64,000 nt of DNA from Nostoc sp. KVJ3 (GTDB lineage: Bacteria; Cyanobacteriota; Cyanobacteriia; Cyanobacteriales; Nostocaceae). The number at the start of each line of letters is the position of its first letter. Position 1 is the stretch's first letter. This document shows positions 38,324 to 47,861 of the stretch, one piece after another. The stretch covers positions 1 to 64,000 of the forward strand of contig NZ_WWFG01000010.1 in NCBI RefSeq assembly GCF_026127265.1, given 5' to 3'. The notes below the pieces were generated by a model. The model worked only from the letters and a program-made list of their open reading frames with translations, was not told the origin of the DNA and ran no database searches. The translations under genes and the position numbers were made by a program.

Positions 38324-39631
38324 TTAAACAGCAACAGATGGTTCTTTAGGTGGTCGTGCTACTGTTTTTTTAACAATGGGACATCGGTTTTTACGGTGAC
38401 GCTTCTTTCCTTGTTGCCAACCGGGAGACTTTCCGCGAGGTTTGGGTGCAGAGGTGGGAGTACCAATGGCCGCAAAAACTCCACCTATAGCTTGAGCAAC
38501 TCTTCCAGGGGTCAATTTATCTAGAGACTTCTGCCAAGGTAAAGGATTGTCAGTAACGATATCGCGGGCTAACCACAATTCCCAAGTCATCAGAGGCATG
38601 AGGTCACTCCACCGTTCACTTTGCTTAGGAGTACCAAAGTTTGGTACAGTCCAATGTAGACGCTGCTTCAAAAAGCGATACCAGTGGTCAATGGTAAAGC
38701 GACGCAAGTAAAGACACCAAACTTCTTCTAAGGGTGGCATTTCTTCTCCTACCCAAGCCAACCACAAAGGTTTGGACACTCTCATGTTACCTTGCGCGTC
38801 CAGACGTTCAACTCTGATGATTAACATTGGACGTGTAGCAGCCTGACGGAAGTGTAAATCTTTCCACAAGCTCACACGCACACGTCCTAATTTTGGGTCA
38901 TTTATTTCTAATACAGATGTTGCTTCATTCCATGTTGTGGGCTCATTCAGTTTAAATTTATCACCATGCTTTTTAGGTCGCCCCTTTCCCGAATAAGCTT
39001 TTGGTTCACCCCATAAACACAGATTTGAACGCAACCGAACGAGAATATCTGCTGGAATATTCGCAGTTTTTAAGATAAAAGGCGCACAACCATATTCACT
39101 ATCCCAAACTGAAATCGGTCTGGTAGGCAAATATTTACACACCTGTTTGAGTTGCCAAATTGCTTTCCCAATAGGACTTTCGGCACTTGTGATCCGTTCA
39201 TGTCTTAATGGTAATGCCCAACTTCCCTCATTTTCAGGTATCCAGGCAATTGTGCTATATCCTTGACCAATGGTAATCGGTTTATTTCCTGCTATGGATG
39301 TGCCACTATGCTCATAAGTTCGCTCTTGCAACCTGACGGCATCTGGGCGTGACCAGTTTGTGTGATCTCCTGCTAACAATGGTCGTCCCTCTGCGGGGAT
39401 TTGTTTGATATATAGCTGCATCAATTTCTGTCGCTGTGGCCTACTATCTTGTAGTGCCTCATAGATACTTGGCCACTTCCTTCTAAATACTGGCGATAGG
39501 GACAATTCTGCTAGGCAATAAACATTTCTAGTTAGCAATATGGCATCTGTCAACTCAAAAGTTGCATCGTGTGCTCTGCCTAAATATTTGTAGACTGCTT
39601 GACGGAATTCTTCTAATCTGGCACGTTTCAT
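38324..39631 (-). CDS. DDE transposase (IS4-like/IS701-like superfamily)
   Basis: This 435-aa protein has the DDE layout of IS4-type enzymes: Asp in LLAGDHTNWSRP near residue 110, Asp in ISVWDSEYGCAPF near 200, and a C-terminal Glu-region with YLRRFTIDHWYRFLKQRL (the Y-x2-R-x3-D-like signature) near 330. It ends in a basic tail. The gene is full length and lies inside inverted repeats, so it is likely active. The best family name by eye is a cyanobacterial group related to IS701. Confidence 0.75.
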   Translation of the reverse strand: MKRARLEEFRQAVYKYLGRAHDATFELTDAILLTRNVYCLAELSLSPVFRRKWPSIYEALQDSRPQRQKLMQLYIKQIPAEGRPLLAGDHTNWSRPDAVRLQERTYEHSGTSIAGNKPITIGQGYSTIAWIPENEGSWALPLRHERITSAESPIGKAIWQLKQVCKYLPTRPISVWDSEYGCAPFILKTANIPADILVRLRSNLCLWGEPKAYSGKGRPKKHGDKFKLNEPTTWNEATSVLEINDPKLGRVRVSLWKDLHFRQAATRPMLIIRVERLDAQGNMRVSKPLWLAWVGEEMPPLEEVWCLYLRRFTIDHWYRFLKQRLHWTVPNFGTPKQSERWSDLMPLMTWELWLARDIVTDNPLPWQKSLDKLTPGRVAQAIGGVFAAIGTPTSAPKPRGKSPGWQQGKKRHRKNRCPIVKKTVARPPKEPSVAV

Positions 39632-39726
39632 CTTGGCATCTGAGTAATGGTAGTTCGTTTCTCAGCTTCTGCCAAAAGGGGGCCTGTATTCAATCAGACA
39701 CCCCTTTTCTTCTTGCTTATTATATG

Positions 39727-39807
39727 ATAATGATAATCGAATAAGGGGGGTGGGAGAGAAACGAGCGACGCTCGTTTCTCTCCCACCCTTTTCATGATTA
39801 TCATTAT
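39727..39807. repeat. Nested perfect palindrome
   Basis: GGGTGGGAGAGAAACGAGCG (39748-39767) and its exact complement (39769-39788) surround a single base. An outer pair, ATAATGATAATC (39727-39738) and GATTATCATTAT (39796-39807), encloses them. It lies inside the IS upstream of its transposase gene. It could be a transposase regulatory site, a strong transcription block protecting the IS, or an inserted MITE. Confidence 0.7.
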
Positions 39808-39961
39808 TGTATTATTTTCTGAGCAGGTATACTACACAATAATTGTTAAAGGTCAGGATGCTTTAAGGCTGACAAGATAATATTTTTAACCTCTAATTCC
39901 TTTTGATTTGCGTTCTCTCATATCGCTTTTAGTCTAAACTCCAGTTTTTAGTCAGGTTGGG

Positions 39962-40996
39962 AAAAGCTTAGAACAAAAGGTAGAAATAGAACATTTACGG
40001 TGTGGAAGAAATGTATTGGTAATAGATGGGTCTACCGTATCGATGCCAGACACTCCAGATAACCAATCATGCTACCCTCAACCCTCTACTCAAGCATCTG
40101 GATGTGGATTCCCAATTGCGAAAATCGGTGTGATATTCAGTTTAGCTACTGGAGCCGCTATTGCACTGTGCATAGATGTTCTGAACACGCATGATATTAA
40201 ATTAGCCAGAAATTTATATCAGTTTCTTAATCCATTGGATATCCTTTTAGGAGATAGAGCATTTTGTGCTTATGCTGATTTGGTTTCTATTAAAAATAGA
40301 AATTGTGATGCACTTTTTAGGAAACACCAAGCTCGAAAAACCACGATGCGAAAAGGTAAAATAATTGGATCAAGTGACAAGTTAGTAACTTGGCATAAAC
40401 CTAAAAAATGCCCACACGGATTGAGTAAAGATGAATTTAATGCTTTACCCTCAACCATAACTGTACGAGAGATATATTATTATATTATTGTTCCTGGCTT
40501 TCGCACTGAACGAGTTAGCTTAATTACTACTCTCTTAGATACAACAGCTTATTCTACTCTAGATATTGTTGGGCTTTATGGTAAACGTTGGGACGTTGAA
40601 CTAGATTTAAGACATCTTAAAACTACTCTGGGGATGGATATTTTGCGCTGTAAAACTCCCTCAATGGTACGTAAAGAAATTTACGTTTATTTGCTAGCTT
40701 ACAATCTACTTCGCGGTTTGATGTGGTCAGCAGGTACTAGTTACACTACTCCTCCGTTACGCCTATCACTGCAAGGTACTCGCCATCATTTAAATAACTT
40801 TATTCCCGAATTATTAGCTGCTCATTCAACAAAACGTCTTCAAATTTATTGCACGTTACTTAAAGTTATCGCTCACAAGGCTGTTCCTGATCGCCCCGCT
40901 AGAAACGAACCACGAGTCCGTAAACGCCGCCCGAAAGCTTATCCCTTAATGACCAAACCCCGGCACGAATTACGAAAGCAGTTGCAAACTGCTTAA
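39962..40996 (+). pseudogene. 5'-truncated IS4-family transposase
   Basis: An open frame continues from the IS junction near 39960 (KSLEQKVEIEHLRCGRNVL) into VIDGSTVSMPDTPDNQ, the first Asp motif of IS4 transposases. The second Asp is in ILLGDRAFCAYADL and the Glu-region YGKRWDVELDLRHLKTTLGM is intact. The C-terminus ends normally at 40996. The missing first 120 or so residues were not found on the other side of the adjacent IS, so this is a deletion remnant. Confidence 0.8.
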
Positions 40997-41095
40997 TTCA
41001 CAAGCATTTCGGCTTTTCTTAGTGCCATTCTCCAACTTGAAAACTTTTCTTGTGATGTAGAGATTCTGTAAACCTTGCAGCGCAGGACTTTCTGT

Positions 41096-41130
41096 AATTT
41101 TCTTCTTTCTTCTTTCTTCTTTCTGCCCTC
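41096..41130. repeat. Short tandem repeat (TTCTTTC-like)
   Basis: Four imperfect TTCTTTC units lie between the IS4 fragment and the gene at 41288. They are part of an intergenic repeat and have no coding value. Confidence 0.4.
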
Positions 41131-41287
41131 TGCCTAAAACAACCCACTATTGATCACCAAAAGCTGACAAGAACCCATAAAATGGATATCTGCTTTGTGA
41201 AGCATAAAGTGAGCTAAAAGCCCATTTTTTCATTCAAGTCACAATATTCAAGGGAAGTTTGCGATTAAAAGCTCGGATTACCGCGAG

Positions 41288-41719
41288 GTGCGTTCTTTAC
41301 GACTAACAGATGATACCTGGAAGGCGTTAGGTATCGCCTCTGAATGCTTGGGATTAACTAGGGCTGACTATCTAGAGGAAATAGTTAGAAGTAACGTCAA
41401 CCCATGTATTACACGGAAAAATTCAAATATTTCTACTTCTGATTCACAGGATTTTTTTGAACCATTGCCGAGTATTACACGGTACGACCAGGAAATGGAG
41501 AGGCTCATTGCCCAAGTACAGAATCTTCAAAAAGAAAATTTAGAGCTTAAGGAACGGTCAGCCATTAACTTTGTGCATGACGTTGTAGATTTTGAGGCGA
41601 TACGCGATCGCATTTTATTTGAATTGAAGTTGGGACGGCAAGCTTCAGCTTACAAAGCAGCACAGAAAGCACTTAATCGATTTATTCAAGAAATAAAACA
41701 TCTGGTTGACAGTTTCTGA
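41288..41719 (+). CDS. Hypothetical protein with ribbon-helix-helix-like start and coiled coil
   Basis: This 143-aa protein starts with GTG. The start VRSLRLTDDTWKALGIASEC with LTRADYLEEIVR has the spacing of a ribbon-helix-helix or similar DNA-binding motif seen in many cyanobacterial plasmid proteins. Residues 70-95 form a coiled coil (MERLIAQVQNLQKENLELKE), followed by a helical end. No ATG is available in the frame after the upstream stop, so GTG 41288 or a lost start are the options. It could be a truncated regulator. Confidence 0.4.
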   Translation: MRSLRLTDDTWKALGIASECLGLTRADYLEEIVRSNVNPCITRKNSNISTSDSQDFFEPLPSITRYDQEMERLIAQVQNLQKENLELKERSAINFVHDVVDFEAIRDRILFELKLGRQASAYKAAQKALNRFIQEIKHLVDSF

Positions 41720-41839
41720 TTGCTGCCAAAACTGCTGCAAGAAGTCACGATTTCTCCAAATTGCCAAATTGATTGGTTTTTATCACTTTTTAATGTTAAG
41801 CAATATTTCGCCAACAGTGTCTTCGCTAGATCCACCCCT

Positions 41840-42110
41840 AATTGTTATAAATTTACCCGCTTATTTCCTCAGTCAGAATTGTATGGTTTAACTAGTCAAA
41901 TACGCCGTTCTTCTGTATCTGTAGCATCCAATATAGCTGTTCGCGTAGCGTCCCGTCAGGGAAGGCTATGGAAGGCGCTCAAAGCCAGAATACATACAGT
42001 TTTTACATATTGCATTAGGCTCTTTGAGAGAACTTGATACCCAATTAATCATAGCTTCTGTACTGCCATCAGCAAATACATTCTGGAACAATTTGTAGTT
42101 TATGACTTGC
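41840..42110 (+). pseudogene. Remnant of a four-helix-bundle protein (23S rRNA IVS family)
   Basis: The frame contains FPQSELYGLTSQIRRSSVSV then ASNIA, a characteristic start of this family. In another frame it resumes with FLHIALGSLRELDTQLIIAS-like text near 42005-42060. Between them a dispersed repeat (CGCGTAGCGTCCCGTCAGGG, 41943-41962) is inserted. The gene is broken and incomplete. Confidence 0.6.
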
Positions 42111-42194
42111 TTGAGCCGGATGCGTTGCAAGGCGCAAGTCAGGTTCTGAGGGGGCGGGATTATAGTGATATAGTCCTGCTACCCGACCCACAGT

Positions 42195-43829
42195 CTAGCC
42201 AAATAGAACTTTACCGTAATCAAGCTTAATAATTCGGTCAGCATGATGAAAATACTGGTCATCATGGCTAATAGCGATTACTGTTTTCCCTTGACGTTTT
42301 AAATCAGGTAATAAATGTGTATAAAAAATATTTTTAAAAACAGGGTCTTGGTCAGATGCCCACTCATCAAAAATATAGATGGGTCGATCTTCTAAATAAG
42401 CTGTAAGTAAGGCAAGGCGTTTGCGTTGTCCTTGAGACAGTGCAGTTGTAGAAAGTATCCCATCCTTAATTGTAACTTTGTGTTCAAGTTGCAATTGAGA
42501 TAAATACTCTTGAGCTTTATTATGTACAGTTAAATAATCTAAACCTAGAAAGCGTTCAAACAAATAAAAATCTGAAAATACGACAGAGAATTGCTGACAG
42601 TACCATTCTCTATTTTCATTGTTTATATCTTGCCCATTGAAGCGGACAATACCGCGTTCAGGTATATATAATCCTGTTATTAGCTTTACTAAAGTAGATT
42701 TGCCACTTCCATTACCTCCCACCACAAATACTAACTCTCCAGGATAAAAATTTAAATTTAGTGGTCCTAGCGTAAATTTACCATTTTCTCTTTCTCCTCG
42801 ATAGGTATGAGTAACCTCTTCTAGCTGCATTAACTTCCATCCTTTTTGAGGAGTGGAACATGGTTCATTATTGAGCAGTAAACTTGGTATTTTTTTTGTT
42901 TGGTTAACAGATAATAATAACCCCAATGATTCTAATTTCTCTAAAGCGATATTAGCTTGGCTAAGTACAGGTAAATTCACTAATAAAACTCTAAATTGTG
43001 AAATCATAAAAACTATTGTTAGGATATAGCCAGAAACAATCGTAGAAGAAATATTGAATAATGGGGCTATGATAAAAAATAGTAGCCCAATAGGAACAAA
43101 AAATAATAAAAGTCCTGAACCAGCAGCAATTGAAAAGAAGTCGCTTGCTCTTTCACGATAGTTACTTAGATTTTTGGTAGTTATCCGCAGATCATGATTA
43201 AAAAATTCTTCCTGTCTTAAAGTGTGAAGTTTAAGTTCTTTTATTCCTTCAGTTGCAGTTCTAAAATGATAGAATAGCCTATCTTGATGCTCACGGGCAC
43301 CTTTAAGAAAGTATCTGGCTTTTCTAAGGAGAAACTGCTGGTAAAGAATACCAATTAACATAAAAATAAACATCCAACAAAATAAACTTAAGGAAAGCCA
43401 GGCAAGGTAGAAAAAGCAAGTTATGAGTATAGCAACACTTGTAGAAAGGTTAGAAATTGCAAAAGAAGCAGTGGAGATAGATTGTATATCCTCAGTTAAA
43501 GTTACTAGTAGGCGAGGAATACCAATATTTTCGATTTGCTTCAATGGACATGCAATAATGCAACGGACAAGATGCTCTTGCAAATCCAAAGTAACTCGTT
43601 GGCCTAATCTAGCAATTAATGCCTGAGTCATTATAGAGCAAATTACTAGTAATAAACAAAAACCTACAAAGTACCAAACAACATTACTTTTAGGTAGTTG
43701 ACCTTCCTTTAACATTAAATTAATAATAATAATTAATCCAACATTTGTAATTCCAGTAATTAATCCAGATGAAGTAGAAAAAAAAACTTTTATCAAAGAA
43801 GTTTTTACAAGGAGACTAATTAATTTCAT
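42195..43829 (-). CDS. PvdE/SyrD-type ABC exporter (fused permease and ATPase)
   Basis: The protein is about 544 aa from ATG 43829, with CTGGAG upstream. Six hydrophobic segments span residues 1-300, followed by the ATPase with Walker A VVGGNGSGKST near 380, signature LSQGQRKRLALL near 460 and Walker B RPIYIFDEWASDQD near 480. The H-loop is VIAISHD. Fused half-transporters of this group export siderophores and cyclic peptides and here probably move the product of the cluster. It is the last gene of the minus-strand cluster. A MITE separates it from the Rieske gene, so its expression may be partly independent. Confidence 0.85.
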   Translation of the reverse strand: MKLISLLVKTSLIKVFFSTSSGLITGITNVGLIIIINLMLKEGQLPKSNVVWYFVGFCLLLVICSIMTQALIARLGQRVTLDLQEHLVRCIIACPLKQIENIGIPRLLVTLTEDIQSISTASFAISNLSTSVAILITCFFYLAWLSLSLFCWMFIFMLIGILYQQFLLRKARYFLKGAREHQDRLFYHFRTATEGIKELKLHTLRQEEFFNHDLRITTKNLSNYRERASDFFSIAAGSGLLLFFVPIGLLFFIIAPLFNISSTIVSGYILTIVFMISQFRVLLVNLPVLSQANIALEKLESLGLLLSVNQTKKIPSLLLNNEPCSTPQKGWKLMQLEEVTHTYRGERENGKFTLGPLNLNFYPGELVFVVGGNGSGKSTLVKLITGLYIPERGIVRFNGQDINNENREWYCQQFSVVFSDFYLFERFLGLDYLTVHNKAQEYLSQLQLEHKVTIKDGILSTTALSQGQRKRLALLTAYLEDRPIYIFDEWASDQDPVFKNIFYTHLLPDLKRQGKTVIAISHDDQYFHHADRIIKLDYGKVLFG

Positions 43830-43960
43830 TGTGAGGAACTCCAGTAGATATCTCAATTGATTTTTAGAACTTACGCTGCATAAACCAGGTTTATACGCAA
43901 AATCTTCGTTTTTATCCGTTTTCTCCCAAGGGAGACGCTGCGCGAACCGCGGAAGGAATA

Positions 43961-44083
43961 GGGACTTCCAAGAAATAAATTATCCAATCTTGTGGGGTGG
44001 GCATCTTGCCCGCCCTTGGTTACTGGGCGGGCGAGACGCCCACCCCACAATAAATAGTTGGATATTTTTTTATTTGGAAGTCC
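43961..44083. mobile_element. MITE-like element within the biosynthetic cluster
   Basis: Ends are GGGACTTCCAA (43961) and TTGGAAGTCCC (ending 44083), with ATA on both sides. Inside, GTGGGGTGGGCATCTTGCCC and its near-complement form a long GC-rich hairpin (43992-44049). At 123 bp with no gene, this is a non-autonomous element. It lies between the Rieske and exporter genes and its hairpin could reduce read-through. Confidence 0.7.
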
Positions 44084-44217
44084 CATAAATTAGAGGGCGA
44101 AAGGTATAAATCATGTCTTGTAGTGTTCGTTCTTGGGCAAAGGGGAGGACTTTGAACTTATTTGCGTAGGGAGTAGGTAATCAGCCCTTTCGATTTGTAC
44201 GGATGTTTTTTCAAAAA

Positions 44218-45330
44218 TCACATAGGAGAATTTATCAGTTTAGAGTAAGCTTTATGAAATTCGTAAACACGTTGTTCTTCCAAACTGAAAATGCCACCTT
44301 CCTGATTTCGTGAAGAGATGCCTAGTTGAACTATTTCACAGATAGCTTTGTCTTCTTCACAAACTTCTACGTATATCTTCGTTAATGACTGAGTTAATGT
44401 ATCAATAATATCTTGCTCAAAATCTGACTTAATATCCAACTTACTTACAAAAACATGACTAGTCAATTTTGTTTCCACTGGATTGATGGGTTGATGAATT
44501 TGAAGGTAAAATGCAATTCCATCATTTGTAGCAATCGTTAAATTTGGAAAAACAAGCTGATGATAGAAGCTACCTACCTTTAATGGTCTACTTTCAAGTA
44601 TGGATTCAGCTTTTTTGAGAAGAATAGCTTCTTTGGACTTTTCAATATATTTAGGATTACCTTTGTCACTGTAAGCAGAATGAATCTCATTACAAATGTA
44701 TTTTTTATCTACTGGGAAACCATATTTGCTGAAGGTGTTCTTGTGAACAGAAAATACATGATAACCTTCCAAAGTATTTTCTGTAGTTATTTTCCAGTTA
44801 GCATTGATTTTAATTTTAAATTCATTAATTTTGTGCCCAAATGCCTCCGAGAATTTAGCTAGTTTGTCATAAACGCCCCCTAAAAACTCTTTTAAGGTAA
44901 GACCATCATCATTTATTTTGACAAAAACTAGTTTGCCGCATACTTCAACCAGCCATTTTTCCAGTCTCAAAGATTCTCTTGTTTCATTATTTATATCAAA
45001 TCGTTCTACCGATGGAATAGCTACAGGAATCCCATCACAGTTATAAACCCAGCCATGATAAGGACACTTCAATACACCATTGCCTTGAGGTAGTTGGTGA
45101 ATTTGACTAAAGCGATGAGAACAAACGTTGAGAAATGCTTGTAACTCACCATGAAAGTTTTGAACGATGATAGACTTGCCACCAATTTCTGCACATATGT
45201 AATCATTGTGGCTCTGCAAGTCTGTTGTAAATCCAGCAAAATTCCATAGATTCTGAAATATCAACATTTGTTCTCGTTGAAAAATTTCGGTATCTGAATA
45301 GTAGGATGGCAGTATTAAAGGTTTGATCAT
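44218..45330 (-). CDS. Rieske [2Fe-2S] non-haem iron oxygenase
   Basis: This protein of about 370 aa has the Rieske cluster motifs CSHRF near residue 85 and CPYHGW near 105, which provide two Cys and two His. The catalytic domain contains ENTLEGYHVFSVH near 205-215, matching the iron-binding His pair of the 2-His-1-carboxylate site. Full length is typical of the alpha subunit of oxygenases such as choline monooxygenase or SxtT/SxtH. It probably hydroxylates the nascent product. No reductase or ferredoxin gene is nearby, so electrons must come from elsewhere. It is downstream of the carbamoyltransferase. ATG 45330 is chosen over TTG 45336. Confidence 0.8.
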   Translation of the reverse strand: MIKPLILPSYYSDTEIFQREQMLIFQNLWNFAGFTTDLQSHNDYICAEIGGKSIIVQNFHGELQAFLNVCSHRFSQIHQLPQGNGVLKCPYHGWVYNCDGIPVAIPSVERFDINNETRESLRLEKWLVEVCGKLVFVKINDDGLTLKEFLGGVYDKLAKFSEAFGHKINEFKIKINANWKITTENTLEGYHVFSVHKNTFSKYGFPVDKKYICNEIHSAYSDKGNPKYIEKSKEAILLKKAESILESRPLKVGSFYHQLVFPNLTIATNDGIAFYLQIHQPINPVETKLTSHVFVSKLDIKSDFEQDIIDTLTQSLTKIYVEVCEEDKAICEIVQLGISSRNQEGGIFSLEEQRVYEFHKAYSKLINSPM

Positions 45331-45406
45331 TGCCAATTATAAGTTTGTAAAACTGAAAGCCAAAAACGTTGAATTTCAATACAAAATTTTACATCGCCGA
45401 TTTAAA

Positions 45407-47134
45407 CTACTTTTCAATTAGGTAGTCTTCGATAATTAATGCGTCAAGACCAGCGGTGTAGAAAACACTCAAAGCGTCCTCTAAGCTGTGGATAATTGGT
45501 TTACCCATGACATTTAAACTGGTATTTAACAGGATTGGTACGCCTGTGATTTCGTAGAAGGCGTAAATTAAATTGTAGAATTTTTCGTTCCATTCCTGCT
45601 TAACTGTCTGTAAGCGTCCAGTACCATTAGCGTGGACAACAGCTGGTACTTGTTCCTTAACTTCTGGACGCCAGCTAAGAGTACGTTCCATATAGGGTGA
45701 TTCTTGATAATTCTCAAAGTATTTATCACCAAATTCATGCAGAATAGATGGTGCAAATGGTCTATATTCCTCGCGGAATTTGACTCGCTCATTAATTATA
45801 TTTTTCATATTTGGAGAACGAGGGTCTGCTAGGATAGAACGATTACCCAACGCACGCGGTCCAAACTCAGCGCGTCCTTGTACCCATCCTAGTAACTTAC
45901 CTTCCGATAATAGACGTGCAGCTTCTAGATGTATTGTTCCCGGTAAGTTTCTAATGTGGGGAATCCGACTAAACCGCAGCATATTATCTAATGATTTTTC
46001 ACTGATAGTTGAGCCGAGATAAGGTGATTGCCAAGTTGTTTTGCTTAATTTGTGTGGATGATCTTCCTGATAAGCGAGCAATGCAGCACCAATAGCATTA
46101 CCATCGTCAGCTGGGGCAGAAGGAACGTGTACTGCCTTAAAAGGAGTTTTGTCCAATATCATTCCAATTACTGACGAATTTAATGCACATCCTCCACTAA
46201 TAACTAGATTATCGGAAATATTCAGTTTATAGAAATTATTAAGAAGTTCATCCATGATATCAGCAAATACTTTTTGTCCTGTACAAGCGATATCTACTGC
46301 CTCCCAATAAGAAGTAGAAGGTGGTAATGCTCTATTTTGAATACTAGAAAGTAAACTAGCACGGCTGCGACGAGAGGTTTTTTTTAAGCAACAGCCCTTT
46401 ACTTCAAGAAGAGAACGCATTTGTTCGTATAATTCGGGGTCAACTTTACCGTATGGTGCCAATCCCATTACTTTCCACTCTTCACCCTTCTGGTAATCAA
46501 AACCGCAAAGACGTGTTACCATTCCATAAAAAGTTCCCAAGCTAGCAGAACCTATAGACTCTTGCACAGTCTTAATCATGCCATTCTTGTAACTGTAACT
46601 AGATATAGATCCTTTTTCTCCATTACCATCTACAACAATACAAGCGGCATCGGTAAAAGGACTAGTGCAGCAAGCATTTGCTGCATGAGTTAGGTGATGT
46701 TGATATCGTTTGAAAATAATATGGTAATTGTTAAACTTATAACGCATTTGATATGCGAGATTTCTACCTGCCTTTAGCAAGCCAACGAGATGCAGAAGAG
46801 TTAACCATTCAGAAGTTTCCTTAGCATAATAAAAAGAAGAAGGTTTTGAAATGCTTTTAGTATCTCCTAGTCTTAAAATAAAAAACAAATTTAAATAAGC
46901 TTGCCAGTTAGTAGAATTCCAAGTGCTAGCTACTATAAACTCAGCATTAGGATCGCAGTAGCTTTCAATTAATTGTACAATTTGATATAAATTATCTGGT
47001 TGAGCACCCCAGGCTCTTTTATTTTGTAAATAACGTTCTAGCGCTTCCGCAAATACTACTTGACCATCAGAATCAATAATAGCGATCGCTGGGTCGTGGC
47101 AAGAACTGGCTAAACCAATATAATAACGATTCAT
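45407..47134 (-). CDS. O-carbamoyltransferase (NodU/CmcH family)
   Basis: This 575-aa protein starts at ATG 47134 behind GAGGAAGG. It matches the two-domain carbamoyltransferase family: N-terminal Kae1-like domain with GLASSCHDPAIAIID, HHLTHAANA (metal-binding His), VVDGNGEKGS and GCALNSS. The C-terminal YrdC-like domain has WVQGRAEFGPRALGNRSILA and EYRPFAPSIL. These enzymes use carbamoyl phosphate and ATP to place a carbamoyl group on a hydroxyl. SxtI of saxitoxin biosynthesis is in the same family. Here the acceptor is probably a hydroxyl on the lipid product. Confidence 0.9.
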   Translation of the reverse strand: MNRYYIGLASSCHDPAIAIIDSDGQVVFAEALERYLQNKRAWGAQPDNLYQIVQLIESYCDPNAEFIVASTWNSTNWQAYLNLFFILRLGDTKSISKPSSFYYAKETSEWLTLLHLVGLLKAGRNLAYQMRYKFNNYHIIFKRYQHHLTHAANACCTSPFTDAACIVVDGNGEKGSISSYSYKNGMIKTVQESIGSASLGTFYGMVTRLCGFDYQKGEEWKVMGLAPYGKVDPELYEQMRSLLEVKGCCLKKTSRRSRASLLSSIQNRALPPSTSYWEAVDIACTGQKVFADIMDELLNNFYKLNISDNLVISGGCALNSSVIGMILDKTPFKAVHVPSAPADDGNAIGAALLAYQEDHPHKLSKTTWQSPYLGSTISEKSLDNMLRFSRIPHIRNLPGTIHLEAARLLSEGKLLGWVQGRAEFGPRALGNRSILADPRSPNMKNIINERVKFREEYRPFAPSILHEFGDKYFENYQESPYMERTLSWRPEVKEQVPAVVHANGTGRLQTVKQEWNEKFYNLIYAFYEITGVPILLNTSLNVMGKPIIHSLEDALSVFYTAGLDALIIEDYLIEK

Positions 47135-47185
47135 ACAACCTTCCTCAATAGGCAATATTTCAATGGAAAACGAGCAATCTCAATT

Positions 47186-47749
47186 TTATTGGGATGCTTG
47201 CATTAAATACATTGATCTGATGTAATTCAACTCTTCCAATTTATTTAAAACTTTAGATGTACTTTCAGAAATAGTTTCTAAATCAGTCTTACACTCAACT
47301 TCTGCACACAAAGGTTCTTCGTAAGGGTCATCAATACCTGTGAAGTGTTTCATTTCTCCTGCACGAGCTTTTTTGTATAGTCCTTTGACATCACGCTGTT
47401 CGCAAACTGATAATGGAGAATTGACGTAAACTTCGATAAAATTGCCAATATCATCTCGCATTTCATTACGAACATCGCGATAGGGAGAGATAGCAGAAAC
47501 TAACACAATTACATTATTTTTAGTTAGTAAACTAGCTACAAACCCGATACGACGAATATTTTCATTACGATCTGCTTTGCTAAAACCTAAACCTTTAGTT
47601 AAATACTGACGCACAATATCACCATCAAGTAATTCAACCCTACATCCCATTCTGCGTAGTTCATTTTCGACATTTCGACTAATGGTAGTTTTACCTGCAC
47701 CACTTAGACCAGTGAACCATACTGTTACACCATCTTGTTGTAATTTCAT
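47186..47749 (-). CDS. cysC: Adenylylsulfate (APS) kinase
   Basis: This 187-aa protein has Walker A WFTGLSGAGKTTIS at residues 11-24 and LLDGDIVRQYL (substrate loop). Further motifs are FVEVYVNSPLSVCEQRD (in the form FIEVYVNSP) and KGLYKKARAGEMKHFTGIDD, all typical of CysC. It phosphorylates APS to PAPS, the sulfate donor of sulfotransferases. The gene has a strong GGAGG and lies beside the sulfotransferase, so the cluster supplies its own donor. Length is near the usual size for the family. SxtO fulfils the same role in saxitoxin clusters. Confidence 0.92.
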   Translation of the reverse strand: MKLQQDGVTVWFTGLSGAGKTTISRNVENELRRMGCRVELLDGDIVRQYLTKGLGFSKADRNENIRRIGFVASLLTKNNVIVLVSAISPYRDVRNEMRDDIGNFIEVYVNSPLSVCEQRDVKGLYKKARAGEMKHFTGIDDPYEEPLCAEVECKTDLETISESTSKVLNKLEELNYIRSMYLMQASQ

Positions 47750-47861
47750 AATTACCTCCAGAAGTTAAATAAACACAAAATTTTAACTGATGATTATTTG
47801 ATAGTAAAAGCCTCTAATTTTCCCCGTAAGCTTGGCTCAAAAATCCAAAATAAAACGCCTT

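Larger units (their letters stand above)
38225..39961 (-). mobile_element. Insertion sequence with 30-bp inverted repeats
   Basis: CCCAACCTG (38225) and CAGGTTGGG (ending 39961) are mirror images, and the similarity continues inward (ACTGGAGTTTAGACTAA on the left, its complement on the right). The element is about 1.74 kb with one transposase on the minus strand. Its right end abuts a 5'-truncated IS4 transposase, so insertion or recombination here removed the IS4 start. The exact target duplication was not resolved. Confidence 0.65.

Noticed and set aside
41096..41130. Phase-variable tandem repeat
   Set aside because: It is short, imperfect and not inside or in the promoter of a clear gene.
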